Notes: generated by a model from the letters alone, not told the origin. A DNA stretch of 64,000 nucleotides from Amycolatopsis rifamycinica (GCF_000695625.1 NZ_JMQI01000063.1:1-64000); one strand, 5' to 3'. Positions 15,424-23,694 are shown, counted from the stretch's first letter. A program made the numbers and translations.

Positions 15424-18400
15424 TCGGGAAGCTCCTGTAGTTGTACGTGCGGGTGCCGTCGGGGTGGATTCTCTCGGACATCACGTGCAGCCGGTCGGGT
15501 GTCTCGCCGACGGACGGCGCGTCGGCGTAGACGCGCGTCACGCCGTGGTCGCCGCCGTTCCGTTCGAACGTCTGGCGGTCGATCTCCATCTGCCGCCAGT
15601 TGTCCGGGTTGCCGACGCTGTGGTTCTGCTCGTAGAGCTGCGGAACCATGCCCATCCGGCCCTGCAGCCCACCTGAGCGGTGATCGGCGGTGTGCCCGCC
15701 CCGGTTGACGGTGCTGCCCGGGTGGTCGGCCTGCCCGATGTGGCCGGTGCGTTCCTGGGGGCCGACGCCGACCCGCTTGGTGGCCGGGCTGGAGTAGTCC
15801 GGCTCCCAGGAAACGGCGGCGTTGCCGTGCTCGTCGACGTGGTAGTGCATGTTCTCGGCGCCGATCTCGTACTTGGCGCCGCGCACCGGCATGCCGTCGG
15901 GCCGGCCGGCGTGCTGGTCGTGCATCGTGTGCTGATCACCCGTTTCCGGGTTGATCATGCCGCGTTCGTTGTCGTGCCACGTCTTGATGTGCGTGAACTC
16001 CGGCGGGTTGTCGCCGCTGGTGTAGAAGGTGCCGTGCCACTGTTCGGTGCCGTCGGGCGCCGTCGAGTAGATCTCGTACCGGCTGTTCGGCTGGAGGTCT
16101 TCCGGCGGCGTGGCGCCGAAGGGGCCGTCCCCGGTGTGGCTGGGGTCGTAGCCGGTGATCCGGCGCTCGACGGGCGGCGGGGTCATCGGCGGGTCGAAGT
16201 GGTCGATGTCCAGCTCGGGACGGCCGTCCGCGTCGGTGTGGAACTCGAAGTGGCCTTCCCCGGTGTTCACCCGGTAGTCGACGTCGCCGAGCAGGTGGCT
16301 CGCATCCGGGTTGCCGGTCTCGGCGCTGCTGTTCCCGACGCGGGTGTTCGGCACGTCGGCGTCGACGTGCGTGATCCGCGGCGGTTCGTCGCCGTTGGTG
16401 TAGACCCGCGTGAACCGCCCGTTGGCGTCGGTGACCTCGTAGCGGGTGTTCGGTTCGAGGTGCCGCGGGTTCGCCGGGTCGTAGAACCGCTCGTTCGGCC
16501 CGAGCGTGAGATTCTCGTGGCGCCTGAACCCGGGTTCCTGCCAGCCCTCGTCGAGGTCGTGCATGTCCGGGTGGTCCTTGCCCCGGGCGAGCGCGCTGTC
16601 GGCGTCGACGTCGTGCGGGTCGGCGTGGTGCGTGTCGGGGGCGAAGCCGTCGTCGCCGGCCCGGTGCACGGAACCGTCCGGGCGGTGGACGTTCCATTCG
16701 CCGTCCGGCGGGATCCGCGGCCGCATGCGCCCGTCGGGGCCGATCTCGTAGTCGGAGGAGAAGACGCGGCCGTGGGAGTCGGTCCACGCGGGCCGGGTGG
16801 GGGCGAGGACTTCGGTGTCGAGCTCCCGCGAGAGCCGGTGCGCGAAGTCGTTGGAGCTCGCGTCGCACCCGATCAGCCGAACCGGCCGGCCGTCGTAGTC
16901 CCCGTTGCGGCGCAGGACGTCCGCGAACTCTTCGGGGGTGTAGAGGCGGTCGCCGATGCGGGCGTGGCCGTCCGGCGTGACGTGCACGTCGACGGTGTAG
17001 CGGCCGTCCGGATCGGGGTGCACGCGGTGCGGCAGGTCACCCATGTCCGGATCACCGGCGTGGTACGACGTGCCCGACGGCGTGCTTTCGGAGTGCCGGG
17101 CGTTGACCTCGTCCGGAGTGAGCGGTCCGTCGTGGTGCGGGGCACCGCCGTCGGGGTCGTGCGCGCCGGGGCCGTCGTCGTGCGGCGTCGGGCCGTTGTC
17201 GTGGGGGCCGTGGCCGGGTCCGCCCTCGTGCGGCCGGGTGCCGGGGGCGTGGGTGCCGGGGCTGCGGGAGTCAGGGGCGTGGGTGCCGGGGGTGTGCGTG
17301 CCGGGGGTGTGCGTGCCGGGGCTGCGGGAGCCGGGGGCATGGGGGCCAGGGGTGTGGGGGCCGGCGCCTTGGGTGCCTGGGCCGAAGCCGCGGGCCGCCG
17401 GTGCGGGCGCGTCCGGGGTGCGGGGACGGCCGCCGGGCAGGTCGCCGCCGGTGCGGGGCCGTCCGGGGGCGTCGACGTGCGCGCCCGGGCTCCCCGGGGT
17501 GCCGGTCCAGCCACCACCACCGCCGGTCCGCGGCGAGCCCCCGCCGAGGCCACCACCACCGCCGCCGGGTGCGCCACCGGGCGGCATCCCGCCCATCATC
17601 GGAGCGCCACCCTGAGGCGGCACCCCGGAGGCGGCACCGTCCCCACCCCGCGGCGACGGAACCGTACCGGCCTCACCGGCGCGCGGAGCGGCGGGAGCGG
17701 TACCACTGGCGGAGGTACTGCCATCGCCACGCGGCGGCGCGGCGCTGGGGGTATCGGTCCCGGCATGCGGGCCGGGCCCATCGGACCGAGCGGCGGGCGA
17801 GGATCCGGAGTGCACGGGAGACGGGCTGCTGTCCCCGGTACGCGAGGGAGCGTTGTCGCCAGTGTGCGACGGGGTGCCGTCGTTACCGCGGGTGGGCGAG
17901 GGGCTGCTGTCGCTTGCTCGCGACGGCGTGCTGTCGCTGCCGCGGGTCGGCGAAGGGCTGCTGTCGCCGGTGTGCGACGGCGTGCTGTCACTTCCGCGGG
18001 TCGGCGAGGGGCTGGTGTCGCCAGTGTGCGACGGGGTGCCGTCATTACCGCGGGTGGGCGAGGGACTGGTGTCGCTTGCTCGCGACGGAGCGCTGTCCGT
18101 GCCCCGCGTCGGCGTGGGAGCGTTGTCGCCGGTGTGCGACGGGGAGCCGTCACTTCCGCGGGTGGGCGAGGGGCTGTTGTCGCCGGTGTGCGAAGGCGTT
18201 CGAGTCGGCGAGGAGCCGCCCTCGCCCGCGTGCGACGGAGAACCGTCCCCGGCGTGGGATGGCGCGCTCTCGTCCGACCGCACACCCGACGGAGAACCGT
18301 CCCCTGGCTGCGACCCATCCCCGTCCCCGGCGTGCGACGGCGCGCCCTCTTCGCCATCCGCGCGCGAGGGCGAGCTGTCCCGGTCCGAGCTCCGGCGAGA

Positions 18401-19390
18401 ACTGCCGTCGGCCGGGGAATCCGGGTCGGCACTCGGCGAATCCCCGTCCCCGCCGGAATGCCCGCCATCAGGGCCGTCACCGTCGGGACCGTCGCCGTGG
18501 GCGCGCGGGTGAACCCCGCCGCCCTCCTTCGGGATCTTCCGGACGAAGCCGCCTTCCTTGACCTTCAGCCCGTCCAGGCCGCTGACCTTGCCCAGCACCT
18601 TCCCGAAGACCTTCGCGATCTTCTCGAACAGGTCCACCAGCTTCGACAGCAGCGGCGACACTTTCCGGATCGTGTCCGTCAGCTTCTTGAGCAGCTCACC
18701 GATCTTCTTGCCCCACTTGGCGATGGCCGCCGACGCCTGCGCCACCACCACCGGCGTGCCGAAGCCGAGGCTGAAGACCTCCTCCATCACCCACGCGATG
18801 AGCTTGCCGACCAGGTCCGCGATCAGCTGCCGCACGGTCTCCCGCACGAACGACACGACCTGGCCCATGATCATCGTGACCGTGCTGATCGCGCCCGCCA
18901 CCGTCGCCGCGCCCGACAGGGCGTCCGAATGCTCCGCCGCGAACTTGCGGTACGCGTCCGCGCCCGCGCCGGTCCAGCCCGTCGTGCCGTTCTTGACCGC
19001 GTTGTCGAAGTCCGTCTTGCGCTCGCCGAGCGCCTTCGCAACGTTGCCCCACGTGTCCGCATAGGACTGGATCACCGGCGGGTTGCCCGCGACCGAGTCC
19101 AGCATGTCCTTCAACGGCTGCACGTGTTCCATCAGGAACGACGCCACCGACGACATCAGGTACCCGAACGGGTCGATCGCCGCCCCGGCGATCTCGCCGG
19201 CCAGCGACAGCATCCCGAGACCGCCGGAAACCCAGTCGCCGTCCTTGATGCCGTTGAACGCGTCCATCGACGACTCGGCGATGCCGATGCCGCCGGCCCA
19301 GCCGTAGTCGCCGTTGCCCGCCGTGAACGCGCCGGGCCCGTCCGGGTCCTTCTTGGCGTCGGCGACGAGCGGGTTGCCCTCCGGCATCAC
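15380..19390 (-). CDS. Type VII secretion-linked polymorphic nuclease toxin
   Basis: The 1336-residue protein is built like a polymorphic toxin. Residues 1-290 are helical, with a WTG (W139-x-G141) and an AYRKF motif as in WXG100/ESX substrates. About 290-720 is a low-complexity Ser/Thr/Pro/Gly/His linker, with six 18-residue repeats at 406-513 and PGTHTPGTHA-type repeats later. About 790-880 resembles C80/MARTX-type cysteine protease domains, with candidate His809 (PDGHARIG) and Cys842 (VRLIGCDAS). From about 930 come three similar YDPSHTGDG/NSRYEI-type beta modules. The C-terminus (about 1225-1336; HTADHRSGGLQGR, then NPDNWRQMEID) resembles DNA/RNA non-specific endonucleases. It overlaps the upstream gene by 4 nt (GTGA). 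Confidence 0.75.
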   Translation of the reverse strand: MMPEGNPLVADAKKDPDGPGAFTAGNGDYGWAGGIGIAESSMDAFNGIKDGDWVSGGLGMLSLAGEIAGAAIDPFGYLMSSVASFLMEHVQPLKDMLDSVAGNPPVIQSYADTWGNVAKALGERKTDFDNAVKNGTTGWTGAGADAYRKFAAEHSDALSGAATVAGAISTVTMIMGQVVSFVRETVRQLIADLVGKLIAWVMEEVFSLGFGTPVVVAQASAAIAKWGKKIGELLKKLTDTIRKVSPLLSKLVDLFEKIAKVFGKVLGKVSGLDGLKVKEGGFVRKIPKEGGGVHPRAHGDGPDGDGPDGGHSGGDGDSPSADPDSPADGSSRRSSDRDSSPSRADGEEGAPSHAGDGDGSQPGDGSPSGVRSDESAPSHAGDGSPSHAGEGGSSPTRTPSHTGDNSPSPTRGSDGSPSHTGDNAPTPTRGTDSAPSRASDTSPSPTRGNDGTPSHTGDTSPSPTRGSDSTPSHTGDSSPSPTRGSDSTPSRASDSSPSPTRGNDGTPSHTGDNAPSRTGDSSPSPVHSGSSPAARSDGPGPHAGTDTPSAAPPRGDGSTSASGTAPAAPRAGEAGTVPSPRGGDGAASGVPPQGGAPMMGGMPPGGAPGGGGGGLGGGSPRTGGGGGWTGTPGSPGAHVDAPGRPRTGGDLPGGRPRTPDAPAPAARGFGPGTQGAGPHTPGPHAPGSRSPGTHTPGTHTPGTHAPDSRSPGTHAPGTRPHEGGPGHGPHDNGPTPHDDGPGAHDPDGGAPHHDGPLTPDEVNARHSESTPSGTSYHAGDPDMGDLPHRVHPDPDGRYTVDVHVTPDGHARIGDRLYTPEEFADVLRRNGDYDGRPVRLIGCDASSNDFAHRLSRELDTEVLAPTRPAWTDSHGRVFSSDYEIGPDGRMRPRIPPDGEWNVHRPDGSVHRAGDDGFAPDTHHADPHDVDADSALARGKDHPDMHDLDEGWQEPGFRRHENLTLGPNERFYDPANPRHLEPNTRYEVTDANGRFTRVYTNGDEPPRITHVDADVPNTRVGNSSAETGNPDASHLLGDVDYRVNTGEGHFEFHTDADGRPELDIDHFDPPMTPPPVERRITGYDPSHTGDGPFGATPPEDLQPNSRYEIYSTAPDGTEQWHGTFYTSGDNPPEFTHIKTWHDNERGMINPETGDQHTMHDQHAGRPDGMPVRGAKYEIGAENMHYHVDEHGNAAVSWEPDYSSPATKRVGVGPQERTGHIGQADHPGSTVNRGGHTADHRSGGLQGRMGMVPQLYEQNHSVGNPDNWRQMEIDRQTFERNGGDHGVTRVYADAPSVGETPDRLHVMSERIHPDGTRTYNYRSFPNVANPAPVVPPTRT
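17852..18175 (-). repeat. Six tandem 54-bp in-frame repeats in the toxin linker
   Basis: Each unit encodes 18 residues of the form SPSPTRGSDGTPSHTGD(N/T/S), with variants carrying APTPTRGT or SRASD. Units differ by synonymous and a few amino-acid changes, so the array is not brand new. Change in copy number would keep the frame and alter linker length. Confidence 0.85.
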
Positions 19391-19695
19391 GCACCGCCCG
19401 CGGAGGAGTTCAGGTCGTCGGCGACACCGGTTTCGTACCGGCGGTAGGCCGCCGCGGCTTCGCGCACCTTGCCCGACACCGCCGTCATCGCCTGCACGGC
19501 GTCCTTGAGCGCGTCGATCCCGTACTGCTCCACCGGGTCGAGCATCATCCGGAACGGCTGGCAGAGGATGCCGTACGCGTCGGTCGGCATGCTCACCTGG
19601 TTCGCCGCGTCAACGGCCTGCTGCAGCCCGTCACCGATGGCGTCGAGCTGCCTCGCGTGCGCCGTGAGGTCGGTGCTGAGTTCCACGTCTGCCAC
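19387..19695 (-). CDS. EspC-like type VII secretion target (DUF2580)
   Basis: The 102-residue protein is helical without a signal peptide and ends with an YxxxE motif (Y84-RRY-E88), the general type VII export signal. The body (LSTDLTAHARQLDAIGDGLQQAVDAA, split here for description) matches the EspC/DUF2580 family that often precedes WXG-type toxins and may form the secretion partner. The GTG at 19695 has GAGGGGGA 6 nt upstream. Its TGA overlaps the toxin start, so the two are translationally coupled. Confidence 0.8.
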   Translation of the reverse strand: MADVELSTDLTAHARQLDAIGDGLQQAVDAANQVSMPTDAYGILCQPFRMMLDPVEQYGIDALKDAVQAMTAVSGKVREAAAAYRRYETGVADDLNSSAGGA

Positions 19696-19705
19696 GGTTT
19701 CCCCC

Positions 19706-20257
19706 TCAGGACAGGATCGATCCGCCGAAGTCGTCGTCATCGTCGTCGGCCGGGCGGCGTCGACGGGGCTGCTGCGGAGACGGCGACGGCGGGGTGCGCG
19801 GCGCCGCGGGCGGCGGCGGTTCCTCGGCGTCCTCCGGCAGGAACCGGCGGACGCGGTCGGGTTCCGGGAACGCCGGGTCGGGCTCGGGCGGCGGCGCCGG
19901 GAAGGTGCTCTGCGCCTCGCGGACGATTTCCGCCGCGGCCTGGTCGCCGGTGCCGGTGGTCTCGGTCATGGCCTGCTGCAGCAGCTCCGGGATCCGCGCC
20001 TGCGCCCGCTGCACCAGCTGCATCACCTGCGCCGACACCTCGGCCATCCGCTTGCCGGCCGCGGTTTCCGCGATGACCAGGTTCTTCAGCAGTCCGCGCG
20101 AGTCGATCGTCACCTGGACCGTGCCGTCCTTCGACCGCTCGGTGACCGTCTGGCCCTGCATGCGATCGGCCAGCGCCTGGTACCGCGCGGCGTTCTCCTC
20201 GAGCCGCTTGGTCCAGTTGTCGATCATCGCGTCGCTGGCGTCGATGCTGTCCGGCAT
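19706..20257 (-). CDS. YbaB/EbfC-family protein heading the toxin operon
   Basis: The 183-residue protein has a YbaB/EbfC-like domain of about 105 residues (TVQVTIDSRGLLKNLVI is the strand-turn-strand core) and a long acidic Pro-rich tail ending in DDDDDDFGG. YbaB proteins bind DNA as dimers, but divergent copies with tails are common first genes of actinobacterial type VII toxin operons, where their job is unproven (chaperone or regulator). The ATG at 20257 is 5 nt after AGAAGGGG; a GTG at 20260 is the alternative. Only 10 nt separate it from the EspC-like gene. Confidence 0.78.
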   Translation of the reverse strand: MPDSIDASDAMIDNWTKRLEENAARYQALADRMQGQTVTERSKDGTVQVTIDSRGLLKNLVIAETAAGKRMAEVSAQVMQLVQRAQARIPELLQQAMTETTGTGDQAAAEIVREAQSTFPAPPPEPDPAFPEPDRVRRFLPEDAEEPPPPAAPRTPPSPSPQQPRRRRPADDDDDDFGGSILS

Positions 20258-20322
20258 CACGGCCCCTTCTCTTCAGCTTCTCCACACTGACGGCTCCCGG
20301 GTCCGGCCGGTTCCCGGAACAC

Positions 20323-20372
20323 GCAAAAAGCCACCTTAAGGGACCCGGGAGTCCCCTAAGGTGGCCTTCGCG
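20323..20372 (-). terminator. Long stem terminator after hppD
   Basis: AAGCCACCTTAAGGGAC and GTCCCCTAAGGTGGCCTT form a stem of about 17 bp with one mismatch, and on the minus strand it runs into TTTTTGCG. It separates hppD from the toxin operon. The 125-nt gap holds nothing else but the toxin operon's ribosome site. Confidence 0.8.
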
Positions 20373-20382
20373 GTGTTATTTG

Positions 20383-21582
20383 TCAGAGGTTCCCTCGGCG
20401 CTCCTGCTCACGCTCGATCGCCTCGAACAGGGCCTTGAAGTTGCCCTTGCCGAAGCCCAGCGAGCCGTGCCGCTCGATGAGCTCGTAGAACACGGTCGGC
20501 CGGTCGCCGATCGGCTTGGTGAAGATCTGCAGCAGGTAGCCGTCCTCGTCGCGGTCGACCAGGATGCTGTGCTCCTTGAGCACCTCGATCGGCACGCGGA
20601 CGTTGCCGATCCGGGCGCGCAGCTCCGGGTCGTCGTAGTAGGAGTCCGGCGTGTCGAGGAACTCGACGCCGGCGGCGCGCATTGCCGTCACCGTGGCGAT
20701 GATGTCGTTGGTGGCGAGCGCGATGTGCTGGCAGCCCGCGCCGTCGTAGAACTCGAGGTACTCGTCGATCTGCGACTTCTTCTTCGCGACCGCGGGCTCG
20801 TTCAGCGGGAACTTGACCCGGTGGTTGCCGTTCGAGACGACCTTGCTCATCAGCGCCGAGTACTCGGTCGCGATGTCGTCGCCGACGAACTCCGCCATGT
20901 TCACGAAGCCCATGACGCGGTGGTACCAGTCGACCCAGTAGTCCATCTTGCCGAGCTCGACGTTGCCGACGCAGTGGTCGACGGCCTGGAACAGCCGCTT
21001 CGGCGCACCTTCGGGCCGCTTGATCGTGCTCTCGCGCGGCTCGTAGCCGGGCAGGTAGACGCCGGTGTAGCGCGACCGGTCGACCAGGGAGTGGCGGGTC
21101 TCGCCGTAGGTCGCGATCGCGGCGACGCGGACCGTGCCGTGCTCGTCGGAGACGTCGTGCGGCTCCTCGAGGATGGTCGCGCCCTGCGCGCGGGCGTGCT
21201 CGACGCACTTGTCGACGTCGGTGGTCTCCAGCGCCAGGTCGATGACGCCGTCACCGTGCTTGCGGTGGTGGTCCAGCAGCGGCGAGTCCGGCTTCACGCC
21301 GCCGGAGATGACGAACCGGGCCGAGCCGGACTTCAGCACGTAGGACTTGCGGTCGTAGACGCCGGTCTCGGGACCGGAGTACGCGACGAGCTGCATCCCG
21401 AACGCGATCTGGTAGTACCAGGCGGTCTGGGTGGCGTTGCCGGCGATGAACACCACCGCGTCCATGGCCTTGACCGGGAACGGGTCGGTCGAGGCGTCGT
21501 GGTCGACGAGCCCGACCAGCTGACGCAGCTGGTCGTAGCTGACGTCGTCGAGGGCACCCTGGGGTTCGGCAGTCTGGGTCAT
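20383..21582 (-). CDS. hppD: 4-hydroxyphenylpyruvate dioxygenase
   Basis: The 399-residue non-haem iron dioxygenase converts 4-hydroxyphenylpyruvate to homogentisate in tyrosine catabolism. Two vicinal-oxygen-chelate domains are visible, the second with iron-ligand histidines in VDHCVGNVE and CQHIALATNDI. The C-terminal signature GFGKGNFKALFEAIEREQ closes the active site and is diagnostic. Length and order match bacterial HppD. It is divergently transcribed from an Lrp/AsnC regulator, with a 121-nt gap between them. Confidence 0.96.
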   Translation of the reverse strand: MTQTAEPQGALDDVSYDQLRQLVGLVDHDASTDPFPVKAMDAVVFIAGNATQTAWYYQIAFGMQLVAYSGPETGVYDRKSYVLKSGSARFVISGGVKPDSPLLDHHRKHGDGVIDLALETTDVDKCVEHARAQGATILEEPHDVSDEHGTVRVAAIATYGETRHSLVDRSRYTGVYLPGYEPRESTIKRPEGAPKRLFQAVDHCVGNVELGKMDYWVDWYHRVMGFVNMAEFVGDDIATEYSALMSKVVSNGNHRVKFPLNEPAVAKKKSQIDEYLEFYDGAGCQHIALATNDIIATVTAMRAAGVEFLDTPDSYYDDPELRARIGNVRVPIEVLKEHSILVDRDEDGYLLQIFTKPIGDRPTVFYELIERHGSLGFGKGNFKALFEAIEREQERRGNL

Positions 21583-21703
21583 ACCCCGAAGGATCGGCCT
21601 TGTGGGGCAAGATGTGCAATGGTCTCAGCTTTTGCTGGACAATCTGCATGGTCATTGCCGGACATCGCCGGTCACGATGGACAACTTGCGCAGGGAAGAG
21701 AGC
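21583..21703. promoter_or_regulatory. hppD/lrp divergent control region with direct repeats
   Basis: TGGACAATCTGC (21636-21647) and TGGACAACTTGC (21678-21689) are near-identical 12-mers spaced 42 nt start to start, four helical turns, as expected for a multimeric Lrp-type regulator. CAAT (21640-21643) and ATTG (21654-21657) also form a short inverted repeat. The second 12-mer lies just before the lrp ribosome site, which suggests autoregulation. Confidence 0.5.
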
Positions 21704-22177
21704 ATGTCGGAGAACCTCGACGCACTGGACGCGCGGCTGCTGCTGTTGCTCACGGATTCCCCGCGCCTGGGCGTGCTGGAGTGCGCCCGCCGCCTCGGGG
21801 TGGCGCGGGGCACGGTCCAGGCCCGCCTCGACCGCCTGACCGAGCGCGGCATCCTCGGCGGCTTCCCGCCGGAGCTGGACCTGGCGGCGATGGGGTACGG
21901 CCTGACGGCGTTCGCGGTGCTCGAGATCGCGCAGGGCCGCCGCGCGGAGGTCGCCGAGGCCCTGGCGGCGATCGACGAGGTCTGCGAGGTCCACGCGACG
22001 ACCGGCCAGGGCGACCTGTTCGTCCGGATGGTCGCGCGCGGCAACGACGACCTGCAGCGGGTGATCGACAAGGTGGTCGGCGTCCCGGACGTCCTGCGCA
22101 CGTCGACGTCGATCGCGCTGTCGACGCCGGTGCGGCCGCGGGTCCGCCCCCTGCTGGAACGCACCGCCCGGAACTGA
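21704..22177 (+). CDS. Lrp/AsnC-family transcription regulator
   Basis: The 157-residue protein has an N-terminal winged helix-turn-helix (about 5-55; LDARLLLLLTDSPRLGVLECARRLGV, split here) and a C-terminal RAM/ACT-like ligand-binding domain (about 65-140; CEVHATTGQGDLFVRMVA). Members form octamers that respond to amino acids. Position next to hppD suggests it controls tyrosine breakdown, probably sensing tyrosine, phenylalanine or hydroxyphenylpyruvate. The ATG at 21704 has GGGAAGAGAG upstream; earlier ATGs in the same frame would translate the operator region. Confidence 0.88.
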   Translation: MSENLDALDARLLLLLTDSPRLGVLECARRLGVARGTVQARLDRLTERGILGGFPPELDLAAMGYGLTAFAVLEIAQGRRAEVAEALAAIDEVCEVHATTGQGDLFVRMVARGNDDLQRVIDKVVGVPDVLRTSTSIALSTPVRPRVRPLLERTARN

Positions 22178-22188
22178 TGCCCCAGCGG

Positions 22189-22245
22189 CACTTTCACGTG
22201 AAAGTGACATAGAGGGACTGCCTCCGGATCACTTTCACGTGAAAG
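22189..22245. terminator. Pair of CTTTCACGTGAAAG palindromes between convergent genes
   Basis: CACTTTCACGTGAAAGTG (22189-22206) and CTTTCACGTGAAAG (22232-22245) are separated by 25 nt in the gap between the lrp and metallo-hydrolase stops. A third, longer copy occurs at 47221-47248. Placement fits back-to-back terminators. Confidence 0.6.
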
Positions 22246-22252
22246 CGGCGGC

Positions 22253-23065
22253 TCAGGCTTCGTCGGTGACGTGGGCCAGGTAGCGCTTGGCCGAACGCTG
22301 GACGACCTCGAAGCCGCCGGTGCGCACGATCGCGTCCCACCAGGCCCCGTAGATCGCCTCGAAGCGGTACCCGGCCAGCAGCTCCGCCGCCCGGCGGACG
22401 ACCTGCGGGCGCTCCGGGATCAGGTTCGGGTAGCTGTACATGAACCCGACGTGGGTGCGGTCCGGGATCACCTGCACGATGTCGCCGGACAGCAGCGCGC
22501 CGCGGCCCTCCTCGCCGTCCGGCCAGTGCAGCACCGTGCCGCCGGCGAAGTGCACGCCCAGGTTGATCAGCCGCAGGTCGTCGGCGACGTCGAGGGTCGC
22601 GCCGGACCACAGCTTCACCGCCGGGTCGGGCCGGCCGATCCACTGCTGGTCGGCTTCGTGCAGGTAGACCGGCACGTCGAAGGCACGCGCCCACTCGACC
22701 ATCGTCGTGTAGTAGTGCGGGTGGCTGATCGCGATGCCGGTGATCCCGCCCAGGTCGCACACCCGGCGGACCAGCGCGTCGTCGAGGTAGGCGGCGCAGT
22801 CCCAGAGGAAGTTCCCCGAGCGGGCCCGCACCAGCAGCGCGCGCTGGCCGATCGCGAACCCCGGGTTCGAGCCGACGCCGGTGATGCCGGGCCCCTGCTC
22901 CTCGATCCGCGGGGTGTACGTGCCGCTCTCGCGGAGCTCCGCCAGGTTCGTCCACTGCTGCCCGGCCTGCGGGACGTACTGGCGTTCGTCCTCGCAGATC
23001 GGGCAGTCCTCGCGGGCCGCGGCGTACTGCATGCCGCAGGCCAGGCACATCGGTTCGGTGCTCAC
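22253..23065 (-). CDS. Metallo-beta-lactamase-fold hydrolase with N-terminal zinc ribbon
   Basis: The 270-residue protein starts with a four-Cys zinc ribbon (CLACGMQY then CPICEDE; residues 7-24), followed by an MBL-like fold with ISHPHYYTTMVEWA in place of the classical HxHxDH and later LLSGDIVQV. The altered metal motif (HPHYYT) lacks the usual Asp-His, so activity may differ from standard hydrolases. Actinobacterial relatives are uncharacterised. The GTG start has GGGAGGA upstream. No link to hppD or greA is apparent beyond position. Confidence 0.78.
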   Translation of the reverse strand: MSTEPMCLACGMQYAAAREDCPICEDERQYVPQAGQQWTNLAELRESGTYTPRIEEQGPGITGVGSNPGFAIGQRALLVRARSGNFLWDCAAYLDDALVRRVCDLGGITGIAISHPHYYTTMVEWARAFDVPVYLHEADQQWIGRPDPAVKLWSGATLDVADDLRLINLGVHFAGGTVLHWPDGEEGRGALLSGDIVQVIPDRTHVGFMYSYPNLIPERPQVVRRAAELLAGYRFEAIYGAWWDAIVRTGGFEVVQRSAKRYLAHVTDEA

Positions 23066-23114
23066 GACTCAGTCCTCCCAGAATGTGGATCCTGGGAGGA
23101 CAACCTAGCCGCGG

Positions 23115-23609
23115 CTACTTGGCGTCGGTGTAGGGAACCGCCTTCACGAGCGTCACCTTCTGGACCTTGCCGTTGGGCAGCTCGTACTCGCGGGACTCGC
23201 CCTCTTTGGCGCCGAGCAGGGCCTTGCCCAGCGGCGACTCCGGGGAGTACACGTCCAGCTCGCCCTCGGCGCCCTCTTCGCGGGTGGCGAGCAGGAACTT
23301 CTCGTCCTCGTCGTCCCCCTCGTAGCGGACGGTGAGCACCTTGCCGGGACCGGCGGTGCCGTCGTTCGCGGGCGCCTCGCCGACCTTGGCCGAGCGCAGC
23401 AGCTCCTGCAGGTGGCGGATGCGCGCTTCGGCCTGGCCCTGCTCCTCGCGAGCCGCGTGGTAACCCCCGTTTTCCTTGAGGTCACCCTCTTCGCGGCTGT
23501 CGTTGATGCGCGCGGCGATGACCGGGCGGTTCTCGATCATTTCGTCGAGCTCCTGCTTGAGCCGGTCGTAGGCATCCTGGGTGAGCCAGGTCACCTTGGT
23601 GTCGCTCAC
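23115..23609 (-). CDS. greA: Transcription elongation factor GreA
   Basis: The 164-residue protein rescues backtracked RNA polymerase by stimulating transcript cleavage. The N-terminal coiled coil (about 8-78) carries the acidic tip (NDSREEGDLKENGGYHAA), and the C-terminal FKBP-like domain ends with SPLGKALLGAKEGES. The GTG at 23609 is preferred: GAGGAG lies 9 nt upstream and the protein then begins SDTKVTWLT like M. tuberculosis GreA. The in-frame ATG at 23618 directly abuts that ribosome site. Confidence 0.95.
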   Translation of the reverse strand: MSDTKVTWLTQDAYDRLKQELDEMIENRPVIAARINDSREEGDLKENGGYHAAREEQGQAEARIRHLQELLRSAKVGEAPANDGTAGPGKVLTVRYEGDDEDEKFLLATREEGAEGELDVYSPESPLGKALLGAKEGESREYELPNGKVQKVTLVKAVPYTDAK

Positions 23610-23658
23610 GGTCACCATCTCCTCGTCGGGCCTGCCAGGCTTGCGTGTTCAAGCCGGC

Positions 23659-23684
23659 CCACGCGGGCAAAGTCGCCCGCGTGG
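23659..23684 (-). promoter_or_regulatory. Hairpin in the greA leader
   Basis: CCACGCGGGC and GCCCGCGTGG form a perfect 10-bp stem with a 6-nt loop (AAAGTC on the plus strand) about 50 nt before the greA start. No T-run follows, so attenuation or mRNA stability are possibilities. Confidence 0.35.
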
Positions 23685-23694
23685 CTGAGATAAA

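Noticed and set aside
17852..18175. CRISPR-like array
   Set aside because: The repeats are contiguous, in frame, lack unique spacers and have no cas genes nearby; they encode a protein linker.
15680..19447. A 1255-codon open frame on the plus strand opposite the toxin gene
   Set aside because: It is antisense to a gene with clear domains, consists of low-complexity Arg/Val/Gly runs, and arises from the high-GC codon bias. The same applies to the long plus-strand frame at 26-1555.
22253..23065. Standard metallo-beta-lactamase
   Set aside because: The metal motif is HPHYYT rather than HxHxDH and a zinc ribbon precedes it, so antibiotic hydrolysis should not be assumed.
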